Shown here in pieces: positions 9,227 to 18,292 of a stretch of DNA of 64,000 bases (positions are counted from its first letter, which is position 1; each line of letters opens with the position of its first letter). This DNA is from Comamonadaceae bacterium. Its GTDB lineage: Bacteria > Pseudomonadota > Gammaproteobacteria > Burkholderiales > Burkholderiaceae_C. Position numbers and translations under genes: made by a program. Under the pieces are notes generated by a model that was not told where the DNA came from, searched no databases, and saw only the letters and a program-made list of their open reading frames with translations. The stretch spans positions 17,772 through 81,771 of the forward strand of contig CANBVJ010000001.1 in the NCBI GenBank assembly GCA_947372865.1. Reading direction: 5' to 3'.

Positions 9227-10242
9227 AACTCCTTATTACCGGCGGCTGCGGCTTTTTAGGCAGTAACCTCGCATCAGACGCGTTGGCCCGTGGCGATGAG
9301 CTGGTCGTGTTTGATAATCTCTACCGCAACGGCTCGCGTGAAAACCTTACATGGCTGAAAACCCAAGGTAGTTTCACATTTGAGCATGGGGACATCCGCA
9401 ACCAAAACGACATAACCCGCGTAATTAAAGAATTTAAGCCTGATGCAATCTTTCATCTAGCTGGTCAAGTTGCCATGACCACCTCCATTACTAACCCACG
9501 GATGGACTTTGAAGTCAATGTGATGGGGACAATCAATCTGTTGGAAGCCGTGCGCCAATATGCGGCTAACGCCACGGTGGTGTATTCATCCACAAACAAA
9601 GTCTATGGTGATCTAGAGCAATACACATACGTTGAAACTGAGTCGCGCTATCAGTGCGTTGAGCATCCAAATGGCATCAACGAGGAGACACAGCTTAGTT
9701 TTCATTCACCCTATGGCTGCTCTAAAGGAGCCGCAGACCAGTACATGCTTGATTATGCTCGCATTTTCGGACTTAAGACCGTGGTTTTCCGGCATTCATC
9801 AATGTATGGCGGTCGGCAGTTTGCTACTTACGATCAAGGGTGGGTGGGCTGGTTCTGTCAAAAAACGATGGAAACCAAAAAAGGTCTGATCAGTGAGCCT
9901 TTTTCCATATCAGGTACCGGTAAGCAAGTACGTGACGTGCTCCATGCGGATGATATGAAACGGCTTTATATGGCTGCGATTAATAATATTGATAGGGCCA
10001 ACGGACAGGTCTTTAATATCGGCGGTGGCATTGCCAATAGTTTATCGTTGCTGGAGCTGTTCGCCATGCTGGAAAAAATGGCAAGCGTAGAACTTAGCTA
10101 CGTCAAACTACCTGTTCGCGAGAGTGATCAGCGCGTTTTCGTATCGGACGTTTCCAAAGCCCTAAGTCTGCTTTCATGGAAGCCATCAGTAAATGCATCT
10201 AAAGGAGTGAGTCAAATGCTCGATTGGGTGGATACAATTTAA
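9223..10242 (+). CDS. tyv: CDP-paratose 2-epimerase (CDP-tyvelose epimerase)
   Basis: A 339-residue SDR epimerase that converts CDP-D-paratose to CDP-D-tyvelose at C2 using bound NAD. Key blocks: [19 protein letters not shown] at the N-terminus, [40 protein letters not shown], the Tyr-Lys pair in [19 protein letters not shown], and [20 protein letters not shown], all strongly characteristic of RfbE/Tyv. This makes tyvelose the likely dideoxy sugar of the polysaccharide. It starts four bases inside the end of prt and is followed by wzx after a 27-base AT-rich gap. Confidence 0.95.
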   Translation: MKLLITGGCGFLGSNLASDALARGDELVVFDNLYRNGSRENLTWLKTQGSFTFEHGDIRNQNDITRVIKEFKPDAIFHLAGQVAMTTSITNPRMDFEVNVMGTINLLEAVRQYAANATVVYSSTNKVYGDLEQYTYVETESRYQCVEHPNGINEETQLSFHSPYGCSKGAADQYMLDYARIFGLKTVVFRHSSMYGGRQFATYDQGWVGWFCQKTMETKKGLISEPFSISGTGKQVRDVLHADDMKRLYMAAINNIDRANGQVFNIGGGIANSLSLLELFAMLEKMASVELSYVKLPVRESDQRVFVSDVSKALSLLSWKPSVNASKGVSQMLDWVDTI

Positions 10243-10269
10243 CGTTGAGATAATTGGAACAAAAAAGGT

Positions 10270-11556
10270 ATGCCGCTTCACATTCCTAAATACCTTTTTA
10301 TTGCTGGCAGTGCATGGGTTAGCCGTGTTGTTACGGCATTTGTTCAACTTTTTAGCGTCCGAATACTGATGGACAGTTTGGGGTTGGAGAACTACGCTGT
10401 ATTTGCGCTTCTAACTGGACTTGCGGCTTGGTTTATGCTTGCGGATTTAGGGATAGGATTTAGTATACAAAACTACATTTCTGAATCTCGCGTAAAAAAT
10501 CAGAGCTACGACGATTTAATTTTTGCGGGTAGTTTACTTGCGATTATCTTGCTTTTTTTAACAGTCATATTACTTTATTTCATCAGTCCGATAATTGCAC
10601 CAATATTGCTCAGAAATATTGTATTTTTAAGCGAAAAAGAAAAAGTAAAATTACTATTTCTTACCGGCTCCCTATCAATTGGGTTTGCGGTGGGGGGCGT
10701 AGTTTATAAAGTATGGTACGCCGAACAAAGAGGTTATCTATCTAATATAGTCCCAGCTATCTCGTCGATTGTTGGCCTTGGATGCTTGCTATTTTTAAGC
10801 CAATTTCCAATGGTCCATCGACTGCAGCTAAGCTTAATTGCAGTTCTTGCACCGCCAGCGGCTATTCCTATTCTAGTGATTTTACTGAGACAAAAAAGAG
10901 CAGATTTTGGAAGGCTAAAGAAAACCCTTATTGGGAAATTTAAAATAATAATTACGAGAGGTTTGCATTTTTGGCTATTTGCCATCATGGCAGCTTGCGT
11001 ACTTCAAGTTGACTATATTATACTTTCACAATTCGCGCAAGCTAGCGATATTGCTTCGTATAACTTATCGACTAAAATATTTGGTTTCTTATTTTATGTG
11101 TATAGTGCCATATTGCTTTCTCTGTGGCCTATATTTGCAGAGTCAATAGCGAGGCAGGAGTGGGGTATTGTTGGGGGCTACCTTCGGAAGTATCTAACCA
11201 TAGGTATTGTCTTCATGATTTTTAGCACGTTGGTGCTCGCATGGCTTATGCCTTTTGTGCTTGAAATTCTGGCCCCTGGGAAAAATGTAATTGCTCCCGT
11301 AGGCCTCATTGTAAGCCTTGGTCTTTACCAAGTAATCAGAGTGTGGACTGATACATTCGCTGTCATACTGCAAAGTAGTAGCAATATGAAGCCGTTTTGG
11401 ATATGTGTGCCGATACAAGGTTTTCTGAGTATTTATTTCCAATGGTTGCTTGCTCCTATCTTTGGAGTCTATGGTATTGTTTTTGGGTTAATTTTTTCCT
11501 ACCTCCTTACCGTATCCTGGGTGTTGCCATTATCTGTTTGGCGAAGTCACAAATAA
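10270..11556 (+). CDS. wzx: O-unit flippase Wzx
   Basis: A 428-residue polytopic membrane protein with about twelve hydrophobic segments, of the polysaccharide-transport (MATE/MVF-like) family that flips undecaprenyl-linked O-units. The N-terminal block LADLGIGFSIQNYISES is typical of Wzx proteins of enteric clusters. Base composition drops sharply to AT-rich here and stays so through wzy, with many AAA, TTA and ATA codons unlike the flanking genes, which suggests a separate origin. In Salmonella group D the order is also tyv-wzx-wbaV. The ATG at 10270 is the first in frame; its ribosome site is weak (AAAAAAGGT). Confidence 0.9.
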   Translation: MPLHIPKYLFIAGSAWVSRVVTAFVQLFSVRILMDSLGLENYAVFALLTGLAAWFMLADLGIGFSIQNYISESRVKNQSYDDLIFAGSLLAIILLFLTVILLYFISPIIAPILLRNIVFLSEKEKVKLLFLTGSLSIGFAVGGVVYKVWYAEQRGYLSNIVPAISSIVGLGCLLFLSQFPMVHRLQLSLIAVLAPPAAIPILVILLRQKRADFGRLKKTLIGKFKIIITRGLHFWLFAIMAACVLQVDYIILSQFAQASDIASYNLSTKIFGFLFYVYSAILLSLWPIFAESIARQEWGIVGGYLRKYLTIGIVFMIFSTLVLAWLMPFVLEILAPGKNVIAPVGLIVSLGLYQVIRVWTDTFAVILQSSSNMKPFWICVPIQGFLSIYFQWLLAPIFGVYGIVFGLIFSYLLTVSWVLPLSVWRSHK

Positions 11557-11562
11557 TAAATT

Positions 11563-12627
11563 ATGAAAAATTCCTTGTCTATTTGTATTCCAACTTACAA
11601 CAGAGCGGAATATTTGGATCAAACAATATCAAGCATCGTTAAACAAATTGATGCCGATCTCATTGATATAGTAGAGATTTGCATTAGCGATAATGCATCA
11701 CAAGACAATACAGAGCAGGTTGTACAGAAATGGCAAAAGAACACCGAAAATAGTATAAAAATTGTATTTTCGCGTAATGAAGTTAACTTAGGGGCCGATA
11801 ATAACTATCTTCGGGCTGTCAGTCTTGCATCAGGCGACTATTGCTGGTTATTCGGAAGTGATGATGCAATGTATCCGAATGCATTAAAATTGGTTTTAAT
11901 GCATTTAAAAAATGACCCCGCTATAATTCTTGGTAATAGGATGGTTTGTAATGAATTCCTTTTGCCAATGCATATTCAAAAATGGTGTAAAAATTCTAAA
12001 AAAACAAGAGTAATTGATTTTTCTATCGAGGATGCTGTACTGGAATACCTTAAAAGTGCAAAACACCTGGGTGCTATTTTTAGTTATTTAAGCACTATCG
12101 TTGTGAAAAGAAAATTCTGGGATGATGTGATTATGGATCCTGCATTTATCGGAGGTGCATACTCGCATGTATTTAAGTTGATGAGTATATTATTGGAAGG
12201 GCGCGAGTTACTATATTTGGACAAAGTTGTCGTCAGTTGCAGAACAGGTAATGATAGTTTTATGTCAAACGGGCTTGTCAGCCGTGTCTTGCTGGACTTT
12301 GATGGATACGAGACATTGGCTGAAAAATTACTATCGGATCGCCCATTTGTTAAAAAAGAATTCTTAAACGTACTGACGCGTGAACACTCAGGATTTACAT
12401 CGTTGGTAAAAGTGTTTTCTGTCATAAATCAAGATAGTGACAGGGACTCATTTAGAGCAAGATTGAAATCACTCGGTTTTAATAGCACAATAGTATCGCT
12501 AGCTTTACTAGTCGGTAAATCATCTCTTTTGAAATTTACTCTGACCCGAGATGTTCTTCATTTTTTACTTAAAAAATACCGTATTGGATTGGGCAAAATT
12601 AAGAGGTTTAGTGGTGAAGATATTTAA
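11563..12627 (+). CDS. Family 2 glycosyltransferase, WbaV-like (dideoxyhexosyl transferase)
   Basis: A 354-residue GT-A enzyme. Motifs: SICIPTYNRAEYLDQT at the start, EICISDNASQDNTE, VNLGADNNYLRAVSLASGDY, and the metal-binding FGSDDA. The later blocks LGAIFSYLSTIVVK and GGAYSHVFKLM parallel the Salmonella abequosyl/tyvelosyl transferase WbaV as I remember it (GVFSYLSSLIVKK, GTSYPHVF). With tyv-wzx directly upstream, the simplest reading is transfer of tyvelose or paratose as a side branch of the O-unit. It follows wzx after 6 bases and shares its AT-rich codon use. Confidence 0.85.
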   Translation: MKNSLSICIPTYNRAEYLDQTISSIVKQIDADLIDIVEICISDNASQDNTEQVVQKWQKNTENSIKIVFSRNEVNLGADNNYLRAVSLASGDYCWLFGSDDAMYPNALKLVLMHLKNDPAIILGNRMVCNEFLLPMHIQKWCKNSKKTRVIDFSIEDAVLEYLKSAKHLGAIFSYLSTIVVKRKFWDDVIMDPAFIGGAYSHVFKLMSILLEGRELLYLDKVVVSCRTGNDSFMSNGLVSRVLLDFDGYETLAEKLLSDRPFVKKEFLNVLTREHSGFTSLVKVFSVINQDSDRDSFRARLKSLGFNSTIVSLALLVGKSSLLKFTLTRDVLHFLLKKYRIGLGKIKRFSGEDI

Positions 12628-12702
12628 CCCAAGCCGATTTAGCGATTTACTAATACGAGAGCCTCGGACATAGCCACTATCAACGGTCAAGATGGCCTAG
12701 CA

Positions 12703-13974
12703 ATGACAATACTCTATTTTATTAATATCGCTATCGCGTTCTTATTGTTATTTTGGCCCGCTTGGTTCTCTATCTATCGCTTGCGGCTACCCGCTTTAAA
12801 TCCTTTTACAATTGCATTGACTGCGACTATCCCTATAGATTTGATGAAGCTTTTTCTAGGGCCATTGTATTTAATGGATGATGGTCTTGAGGGTGTGTCG
12901 TATCAATTCGCCATTTTAATGGGTAATTTATATATTGCCTCGCAATTAATTGCAGTGTTGGTTGCCTTTCGCTTTTCAAAATCAATTGGGATACTAAAAT
13001 ATCTGCCTCTTAGTAAAATTTCGTTAAGTAATAATGACTTTAAAAGAATCGGAATTATTTATTTTTTATTATTCATGGTTGTTTTTTATTTGCTTGCTAG
13101 TGCTGAGTTTGGGGTTTTAAATTGGCTTTCTAACCCTCGCGAAGGTTATCAACTCTATCGAGTCGGACACGGGCAGTGGTACGCGTTAGCGATTTCCTTC
13201 TTGGCAGTTTCTTTTTTGTCTTTTTTATTATATTGCCGTCGACCCCTGGCATTAGTTTTTACGACATTTGCATTTATTGTGGTTTCATCCATGCTGGGTT
13301 CTAAGGGTATTATAATTCAGTATTTTCTGACGGGATTAATTTTCTTATACTTTATAAAATGGCGGAACTTGCATGTTGTATTATTGATTGGCTTGCCATT
13401 AATTTTTCTGCTTGCAATTTATAATTTATATTTGGCTATTGGGTCGGATTTTGATTTGTCTAGCATTTATTCGTACTTTGATTATTATAAAAATGCCGCA
13501 ATGTATTATGAGGCTTATTTTAACAATGAAATTGAATTGTTTGACGGCGTCGTTTTCATAACAAACTTATGGGGATATGTTCCCCGCAGTCTGTGGCCTG
13601 ACAAGCCATATGTTTGGGGTGTTGTTAATGTGGTGGAATATTTTTACCCAGGTCAAGCCGAGCTAACTAGTACACCGGCTTTTGGGGGCGCAGTTGAGCA
13701 GTTCTCTGATTTTGGTATACCGGGCGTTATATTTTTTGGGTTAATTAATTCGCAGGCTTTATTTATGGGGTTCGCTTCATACATTTTATTTTCGTCCCCA
13801 TTTAAAATTCATGGTTATATAAATGTCCCGACGTTTCTAATACTGCTGATTCAGTTCGGACCAATGTTCGGTTTTTTTATACCGGGTCTCCTTTACTTTA
13901 TTTTATTGGCGTTACTGACTGACTCTATTTTGCTTGTTAAAAAAAATGAAGGTATTATGCGAAGGCTCGTTTGA
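12703..13974 (+). CDS. wzy: O-antigen polymerase Wzy
   Basis: A 423-residue polytopic membrane protein with about ten to twelve hydrophobic helices and a large periplasmic loop at roughly residues 265-350 (FDYYKNAAMYYEAYFNNE, GYVPRSLWPDKPY). PRSLWPDKP and the layout are typical of Wzy oligosaccharide-repeat-unit polymerases. Sequence conservation in this family is low, so the call rests on topology, motif and position between the flippase and the glycosyltransferases. It is the most AT-rich gene of the locus. The ATG at 12703 follows a 75-base gap after the glycosyltransferase. Confidence 0.82.
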   Translation: MTILYFINIAIAFLLLFWPAWFSIYRLRLPALNPFTIALTATIPIDLMKLFLGPLYLMDDGLEGVSYQFAILMGNLYIASQLIAVLVAFRFSKSIGILKYLPLSKISLSNNDFKRIGIIYFLLFMVVFYLLASAEFGVLNWLSNPREGYQLYRVGHGQWYALAISFLAVSFLSFLLYCRRPLALVFTTFAFIVVSSMLGSKGIIIQYFLTGLIFLYFIKWRNLHVVLLIGLPLIFLLAIYNLYLAIGSDFDLSSIYSYFDYYKNAAMYYEAYFNNEIELFDGVVFITNLWGYVPRSLWPDKPYVWGVVNVVEYFYPGQAELTSTPAFGGAVEQFSDFGIPGVIFFGLINSQALFMGFASYILFSSPFKIHGYINVPTFLILLIQFGPMFGFFIPGLLYFILLALLTDSILLVKKNEGIMRRLV

Positions 13975-14006
13975 TATTTAGAGTGCATTACTGGGGGTAA
14001 ATATTT

Positions 14007-14864
14007 GTGAAGAAAGTTGTGGTTACGCTTAAAGCTTATGGCGATTTTATAATCGCATACCAGTCACTTAGGCAGTGTGAAATGCTTGACGGACAAGATG
14101 GTATTCAACTTTATGCAGGCTCGCATATTAGCGGATTGTTAAACGCCTTAGGTCCCGGTAAGCAACACGTTAGGTTGATTGGGCCAAGTGATATGACTGA
14201 TGTACCAGCCGCGTTTAACGTGCGGCTTAATGGAAAGATGGCGGCCTTGCGTAGCCTTATTTCTTTGCGATGTGCACTGGCGCCGTTGGCAAGAGACCAT
14301 CAGTTTGTTTTCGACCAACTTGGATGGCGTGAGAAATTCATCGCGGGGCGCGGTAAACCACTGTGCCTCGATCAGGACTATAAAAATATTTACCTGGCTT
14401 ACGAGGAGTTCTTTAGGCAAGGTGGATACACCTTGATTCCCCAAAGAGCATCAATGCCTACAAGTTCGATAAAGAATGCTGTGATAGTGCCGGGTAGTAG
14501 AGTACGTTCGAAGGTTATTCCGGCGCCAGTAATATCAACTATACGGGAAAAACTCCTATTGAATGGAATAAGTACGACTGTATTGCTGATAGAAGGTGAG
14601 CCCATTGATGTACCCGCAGATGTAAAAACCGTAATTTTGCCAAGATTTTTTAATTTGTTAATTGAGGCCTTGCGTGAGAGCGATCTGGTGATTAGTGCGG
14701 ATAGTCTTTCTGCCCATTTGGGTGAGTTCCTTGAAAAGCCAACTTTTGTTCTAAATAATGCTCCTAACTCTTACTGGCTTCCTAAGTCGGCCTATTTGAC
14801 TGGCGCAAATGCAACGTTTAGTGAACTTGTCCCATTTTCAAATTGGCTGAGTTCAATTGCTTAA
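14007..14864 (+). CDS. Family 9 (heptosyltransferase-like) glycosyltransferase
   Basis: A 285-residue protein with a GTG start at 14007, behind a GGGGGTAA ribosome site. The N-terminus VVVTLKAYGDFIIAYQSL and the C-terminal half (AVIVPGSRVRSKVIP, then SDLVISADSLSAHLGEFLEKPTFVLNN) resemble the two Rossmann halves of GT9 enzymes such as WaaC/WaaF. It is shorter than usual (about 330-350). GT9 enzymes mostly use ADP-heptose, and ADP-heptose genes lie downstream at 16690-19239, so a heptose acceptor or donor role is plausible. The substrate cannot be read from sequence. Confidence 0.7.
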   Translation: MKKVVVTLKAYGDFIIAYQSLRQCEMLDGQDGIQLYAGSHISGLLNALGPGKQHVRLIGPSDMTDVPAAFNVRLNGKMAALRSLISLRCALAPLARDHQFVFDQLGWREKFIAGRGKPLCLDQDYKNIYLAYEEFFRQGGYTLIPQRASMPTSSIKNAVIVPGSRVRSKVIPAPVISTIREKLLLNGISTTVLLIEGEPIDVPADVKTVILPRFFNLLIEALRESDLVISADSLSAHLGEFLEKPTFVLNNAPNSYWLPKSAYLTGANATFSELVPFSNWLSSIA

Positions 14865-14970
14865 TTGTTTGAGTCGTGTGTGGGATTGCCCTATGACTTT
14901 TGGCCGATAATAATTTGTCAAAAGAATATATTGATGAATTTATATGCCTTAGAAATACTCGTTGAAAAAT

Positions 14971-15726
14971 ATGAAAATTAGTGTTGTCACAGTCTGCTAT
15001 AACTCAGCTTTAACGCTGGGCGAAACGTTAAATTCGGTGCGCTGGCAAACGTATCCGAATATTGAACACATCATCATTGATGGCGGATCGACGGACAATA
15101 CGCTGGCACTTATCCATTCCAAAGGCCCGCATGTTGTCAAGCTTATTTCCGAAATTGACGGCGGCATTTACGATGCTATGAATAAGGGGGTCCGGCTTGC
15201 AACTGGCGAAATAATATGCTTTTTAAATGCGGATGATTTCTATAAAGACAGGGATGTCTTGGCGCGGGTGGCAAAGGCGATGGAAGCAGAGCAACTTGAT
15301 GCTTTGTACGGCGATGTGGAGTTTTTCCGCCCCGGCAATCCAGATGTTGTTGTCCGGCGCTACAACTCGGGCCGGTTTACGGCAGGTAGGCTGGGTTGGG
15401 GATGGATGCCCGCACACCCGGCATTGTTCGTTCGCAGCGCTTTGTTCGAGCGATATGGCATGTTTTGCACAGAGTATCGTATTGCCGGTGATTTTGAGTT
15501 CATCGCCAGAGTTTTTAAGCACTCTCATTTGCGTCATCGGCACTTGCCTGAATTTTTAGTGCGCATGCAAATGGGGGGTATTAGTACCAGTGGTTTGCGA
15601 GCAACTCTGTTGCTAAATCGCGAGATGATGCGTGCTTGTCGGTCCAATGCTATTCCGACCAATTGGTTCAAGATGTTGATGCGCTATCCATTAAAGGCAT
15701 TAGAGTTTTTCCGGACAGCAGTTTGA
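14971..15726 (+). CDS. Family 2 glycosyltransferase
   Basis: A 251-residue GT-A glycosyltransferase of the WcaA/colanic-acid type. Visible motifs are ISVVTVCYNSALTLGETLNS, HIIIDGGSTDNTLALI, SEIDGGIYDAMNKGV, and the metal-binding FLNADDFYKD; the stretch GWGWMPAHPALFVRSALFERYG is typical for this subgroup. Start chosen at ATG 14971; an in-frame TTG nine bases earlier is less likely. Base composition returns towards that of the flanking genome within this gene. A 106-base gap without a gene separates it from the GT9 gene. Donor and acceptor are unknown. Confidence 0.85.
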   Translation: MKISVVTVCYNSALTLGETLNSVRWQTYPNIEHIIIDGGSTDNTLALIHSKGPHVVKLISEIDGGIYDAMNKGVRLATGEIICFLNADDFYKDRDVLARVAKAMEAEQLDALYGDVEFFRPGNPDVVVRRYNSGRFTAGRLGWGWMPAHPALFVRSALFERYGMFCTEYRIAGDFEFIARVFKHSHLRHRHLPEFLVRMQMGGISTSGLRATLLLNREMMRACRSNAIPTNWFKMLMRYPLKALEFFRTAV

Positions 15727-15746
15727 CTGCGTTTCAAGGAGTAGGC

Positions 15747-16640
15747 TTGAGTTTGTTAATTACTGGCGGCAGCGGTTTTGTTGGCCGGGCACTCGTCAAA
15801 CGATTAGATGGGTTGCCTATGCGCCTTGCCACACGGGCGGACTCTGCAAGTTGGAGCAAAGTGCTTGACGGCATCACTGCGGTCGTTCACCTGGCGGCCC
15901 GCGTGCATGTCATGCATGACACCGAAACCTACCCGCTCACAGCGTTCAGAGCCGTAAATGTGGACGCCACTTTGCTCTTAGCCCGCAGAGCTGCCACCGC
16001 AGGGGTCAAACGCTTTGTGTTCATCAGCTCGGTCAAGGTTAATGGCGAGAGTACGCCGCCCGGACGAGCGTTCACCGAAACAGATGCACCCAACCCGCAA
16101 GATGCCTACGGCCAAAGCAAGTATGAAGCTGAGTATGGATTGCGACAAATCGCTGTTGAAACCGGAATGGAGGTCGTCATAATCCGTCCCCCTTTGGTTT
16201 ATGGTCCCGGCGTTAAGGCTAACTTTGCGGCCCTCATGAGCGCAGTGCAGCGTGGCTGGCCCTTGCCGCTGGGCACAGTGCATAACCAGCGCAGCTTGGT
16301 TGCGCTGGACAACTTAGTCGATTTGATCTTCACCTGTATCGCTCACCCTCAAGCCGGTAACCAGACGTTTTTGATTAGTGATGGGCAAGACCTTTCGACC
16401 ACTGAGCTGGTGCGCAGCATGGCGCGCGCGGCAGGCGTGCCTTCCCGTTTGTTTCCGGTGCCGGTATGGGCCTTGCGGGTCGGTGCTACCGTGGTGGGCA
16501 AAAGCGATTCGGTTCAGCGCTTGTGCGGTAATCTGCAGGTGGACATTTCGAAAGCGCGCAATTTGTTGGGTTGGGTGCCACCGATTACCGTCGAAGAGGG
16601 CTTAAGTTTGGCAATGCGCGGCCTGGTCGCTAAAGCTTGA
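15747..16640 (+). CDS. WbpV-like UDP-4-keto-6-deoxy-HexNAc reductase (SDR)
   Basis: A 297-residue SDR that starts at TTG 15747, chosen because AAGGAG (15736-15741) lies just upstream and the product then begins with the nucleotide-binding LLITGGSGFVGRAL. The blocks HLAARVHVMHDTE, RFVFISSVKVNGEST, the Tyr-Lys pair in AYGQSKYEAE, IIRPPLVYGPGVKANF and LCGNLQVDISKARNLLGW are typical of the group that includes WbpV and related reductases. WbpV reduces the product of a WbpM-type dehydratase, giving UDP-QuiNAc or UDP-FucNAc. A WbpM-like gene lies at 19456, but the usual adjacent WbpL-type initiating transferase is absent. A UDP-hexose 4-epimerase role cannot be excluded. Confidence 0.75.
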   Translation: MSLLITGGSGFVGRALVKRLDGLPMRLATRADSASWSKVLDGITAVVHLAARVHVMHDTETYPLTAFRAVNVDATLLLARRAATAGVKRFVFISSVKVNGESTPPGRAFTETDAPNPQDAYGQSKYEAEYGLRQIAVETGMEVVIIRPPLVYGPGVKANFAALMSAVQRGWPLPLGTVHNQRSLVALDNLVDLIFTCIAHPQAGNQTFLISDGQDLSTTELVRSMARAAGVPSRLFPVPVWALRVGATVVGKSDSVQRLCGNLQVDISKARNLLGWVPPITVEEGLSLAMRGLVAKA

Positions 16641-16689
16641 TTCCAAGAATAGATTGGTTTGAAGTTAATTTTTATAAATGTAAAACAGC

Positions 16690-17673
16690 ATGATTATCAT
16701 CACAGGCGCTACAGGTTTTATCGGTTCTAATATCGTCGCAGACTTTAACGAGCATGGTCGCACAGACTTACTGCTCATCGACGATCTTGGCACCCATGAT
16801 AAATGGAAGAACATTGCCAATCGGAAGTTTCTTAATTTAATTGATTACCGTGATCTCGACGCGCTTTCAAAACACCTCCCCGGTAAGGCCGATGCTGTGT
16901 TTCACATGGGCGCTAACTCGTCAACCACTTCAACTGATGGTGACGAAATTCTTCGGGTCAACTTGCACTCCTCTATGTATTGGTGGAACTGGTGTACACG
17001 CACGGGAACGCCTTTAATCTATGCCTCGTCCGCGGCTACTTATGGTGATGGGCATCAGAACTTCAACGATAATCAGAGTTTGGAGGAGCTCGATAAGTTA
17101 ACGCCGCTGAATTTGTATGGTTGGTCTAAACACCAGTTTGATAAATGGGCTGTGGAGCGTGCGAGCGAAGGCAATTCCCCGCCGCAATGGGCCGGGATGA
17201 AGTTTTTTAACGTCTACGGGCCAAATGAGTACCACAAGGGCGATATGCGGAGCTTGGTGGCAAAAAATACAGAGTTGATCGCGCGTGGCGAAACTATTAA
17301 GCTGTTTAAGTCACACAAGGATGGGTATGCTGATGGCGCTCAGTTGCGTGACTTCGTCTATGTCAAGGACTGCACTACGGCAATGTTGTGGCTTATTGGA
17401 AATTCAAAGCCAAGCGGATTATTTAACATGGGTACCGGCAAAGCTAGGTCATTCGTAGATCTGATGAATGCCATTGGCCGTGCGCTAGGTAAGAGGGTGA
17501 ATATTGATTTTGTAGATATGCCGGAAAGCATTCGTCCGAATTATCAATACTTCACCGAGGCCAATAATGAAAAACTAAAGTTATTGGGCGCTTTGGGGGC
17601 GGCCCATTCGCTCGAGGATGGGGTTTTTGATTACGTGAACTCCTATCTCACGAAAGCTAATAAATATAGATGA
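16690..17673 (+). CDS. hldD: ADP-L-glycero-D-manno-heptose 6-epimerase
   Basis: A 327-residue SDR that converts ADP-D-glycero-D-manno-heptose to the L,D form used in LPS core. Motifs: IIITGATGFIGSNIVADFNE at the N-terminus, DDLGTHDKWKNI, HMGANSSTTSTDGDEIL, the Tyr-Lys pair in LYGWSKHQFDKWA, and KFFNVYGPNEYHKGDMRS, all HldD-specific. Length is close to E. coli (310). It leads the heptose block hldD-gmhA-hldA inside the O-antigen locus. ATG 16690 is the first in-frame start. Confidence 0.95.
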   Translation: MIIITGATGFIGSNIVADFNEHGRTDLLLIDDLGTHDKWKNIANRKFLNLIDYRDLDALSKHLPGKADAVFHMGANSSTTSTDGDEILRVNLHSSMYWWNWCTRTGTPLIYASSAATYGDGHQNFNDNQSLEELDKLTPLNLYGWSKHQFDKWAVERASEGNSPPQWAGMKFFNVYGPNEYHKGDMRSLVAKNTELIARGETIKLFKSHKDGYADGAQLRDFVYVKDCTTAMLWLIGNSKPSGLFNMGTGKARSFVDLMNAIGRALGKRVNIDFVDMPESIRPNYQYFTEANNEKLKLLGALGAAHSLEDGVFDYVNSYLTKANKYR

Positions 17674-17722
17674 TCTTAAAATTAAATGTAATTACTTTTT
17701 AAGTTTAATATTTTACCGCAAT

Positions 17723-18292
17723 ATGAATTCGCTCTTTAAAATCAACTTGGCTGAACAAATCGCACTCTTGCAGGCGCTGGGTCCGCTAGATTCTTCCATT
17801 GCAAGAGCCGTATCACTCGCTGCCCAGACATTGCGGGCTGGCGGGAAATTGATGTTTTGCGGCAACGGCGGTTCTGCGGCTGACTGTCAGCACTTGGCTG
17901 CGGAGCTAACTGGACGGTTCATTAAAGATCGACGCCCACTCGCGGCAATTGCTCTTTCGACAGATACATCGGCGATTACCTGCATCGGTAACGACTATTC
18001 GTTCGATGAAGTTTTTGCTCGTCAAGTGCAAGGTTTGGGCCGTGCCGGGGATGTCTTGATCGCTATTTCTACCTCGGGCAACTCACGAAACGTGATTCGC
18101 GCTGTTGAGGAGTCCCGCGCTGCAGGAATGTATGTCATTGGCCTTCTTGGCCGCGATGGCGGTGCAGTGAACAAATTGTGCGATGTAGCTATCGTCGTGC
18201 CAAGTCAGGTGACCGCACGCATCCAAGAGTCTCATATTCTGATCGGTCATACGCTGTGCGGAATGATTGAGCAACAGTTAGGTTTGGTTTGA
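17723..18292 (+). CDS. gmhA: Sedoheptulose-7-phosphate isomerase
   Basis: A 189-residue SIS-domain isomerase that turns sedoheptulose-7-phosphate into D-glycero-D-manno-heptose-7-phosphate, the first ADP-heptose step. Visible are LMFCGNGGSAADCQHLAAEL, RPLAAIALSTDTSAITCIGND, and the SIS signature VLIAISTSGNSRNVIRAV; a C-terminal RIQESHILIGHTLCGMIE carries the conserved Glu and His. It is followed by hldA with a TTGA overlap. A tract of about 50 AT-rich bases separates it from hldD. Confidence 0.95.
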   Translation: MNSLFKINLAEQIALLQALGPLDSSIARAVSLAAQTLRAGGKLMFCGNGGSAADCQHLAAELTGRFIKDRRPLAAIALSTDTSAITCIGNDYSFDEVFARQVQGLGRAGDVLIAISTSGNSRNVIRAVEESRAAGMYVIGLLGRDGGAVNKLCDVAIVVPSQVTARIQESHILIGHTLCGMIEQQLGLV

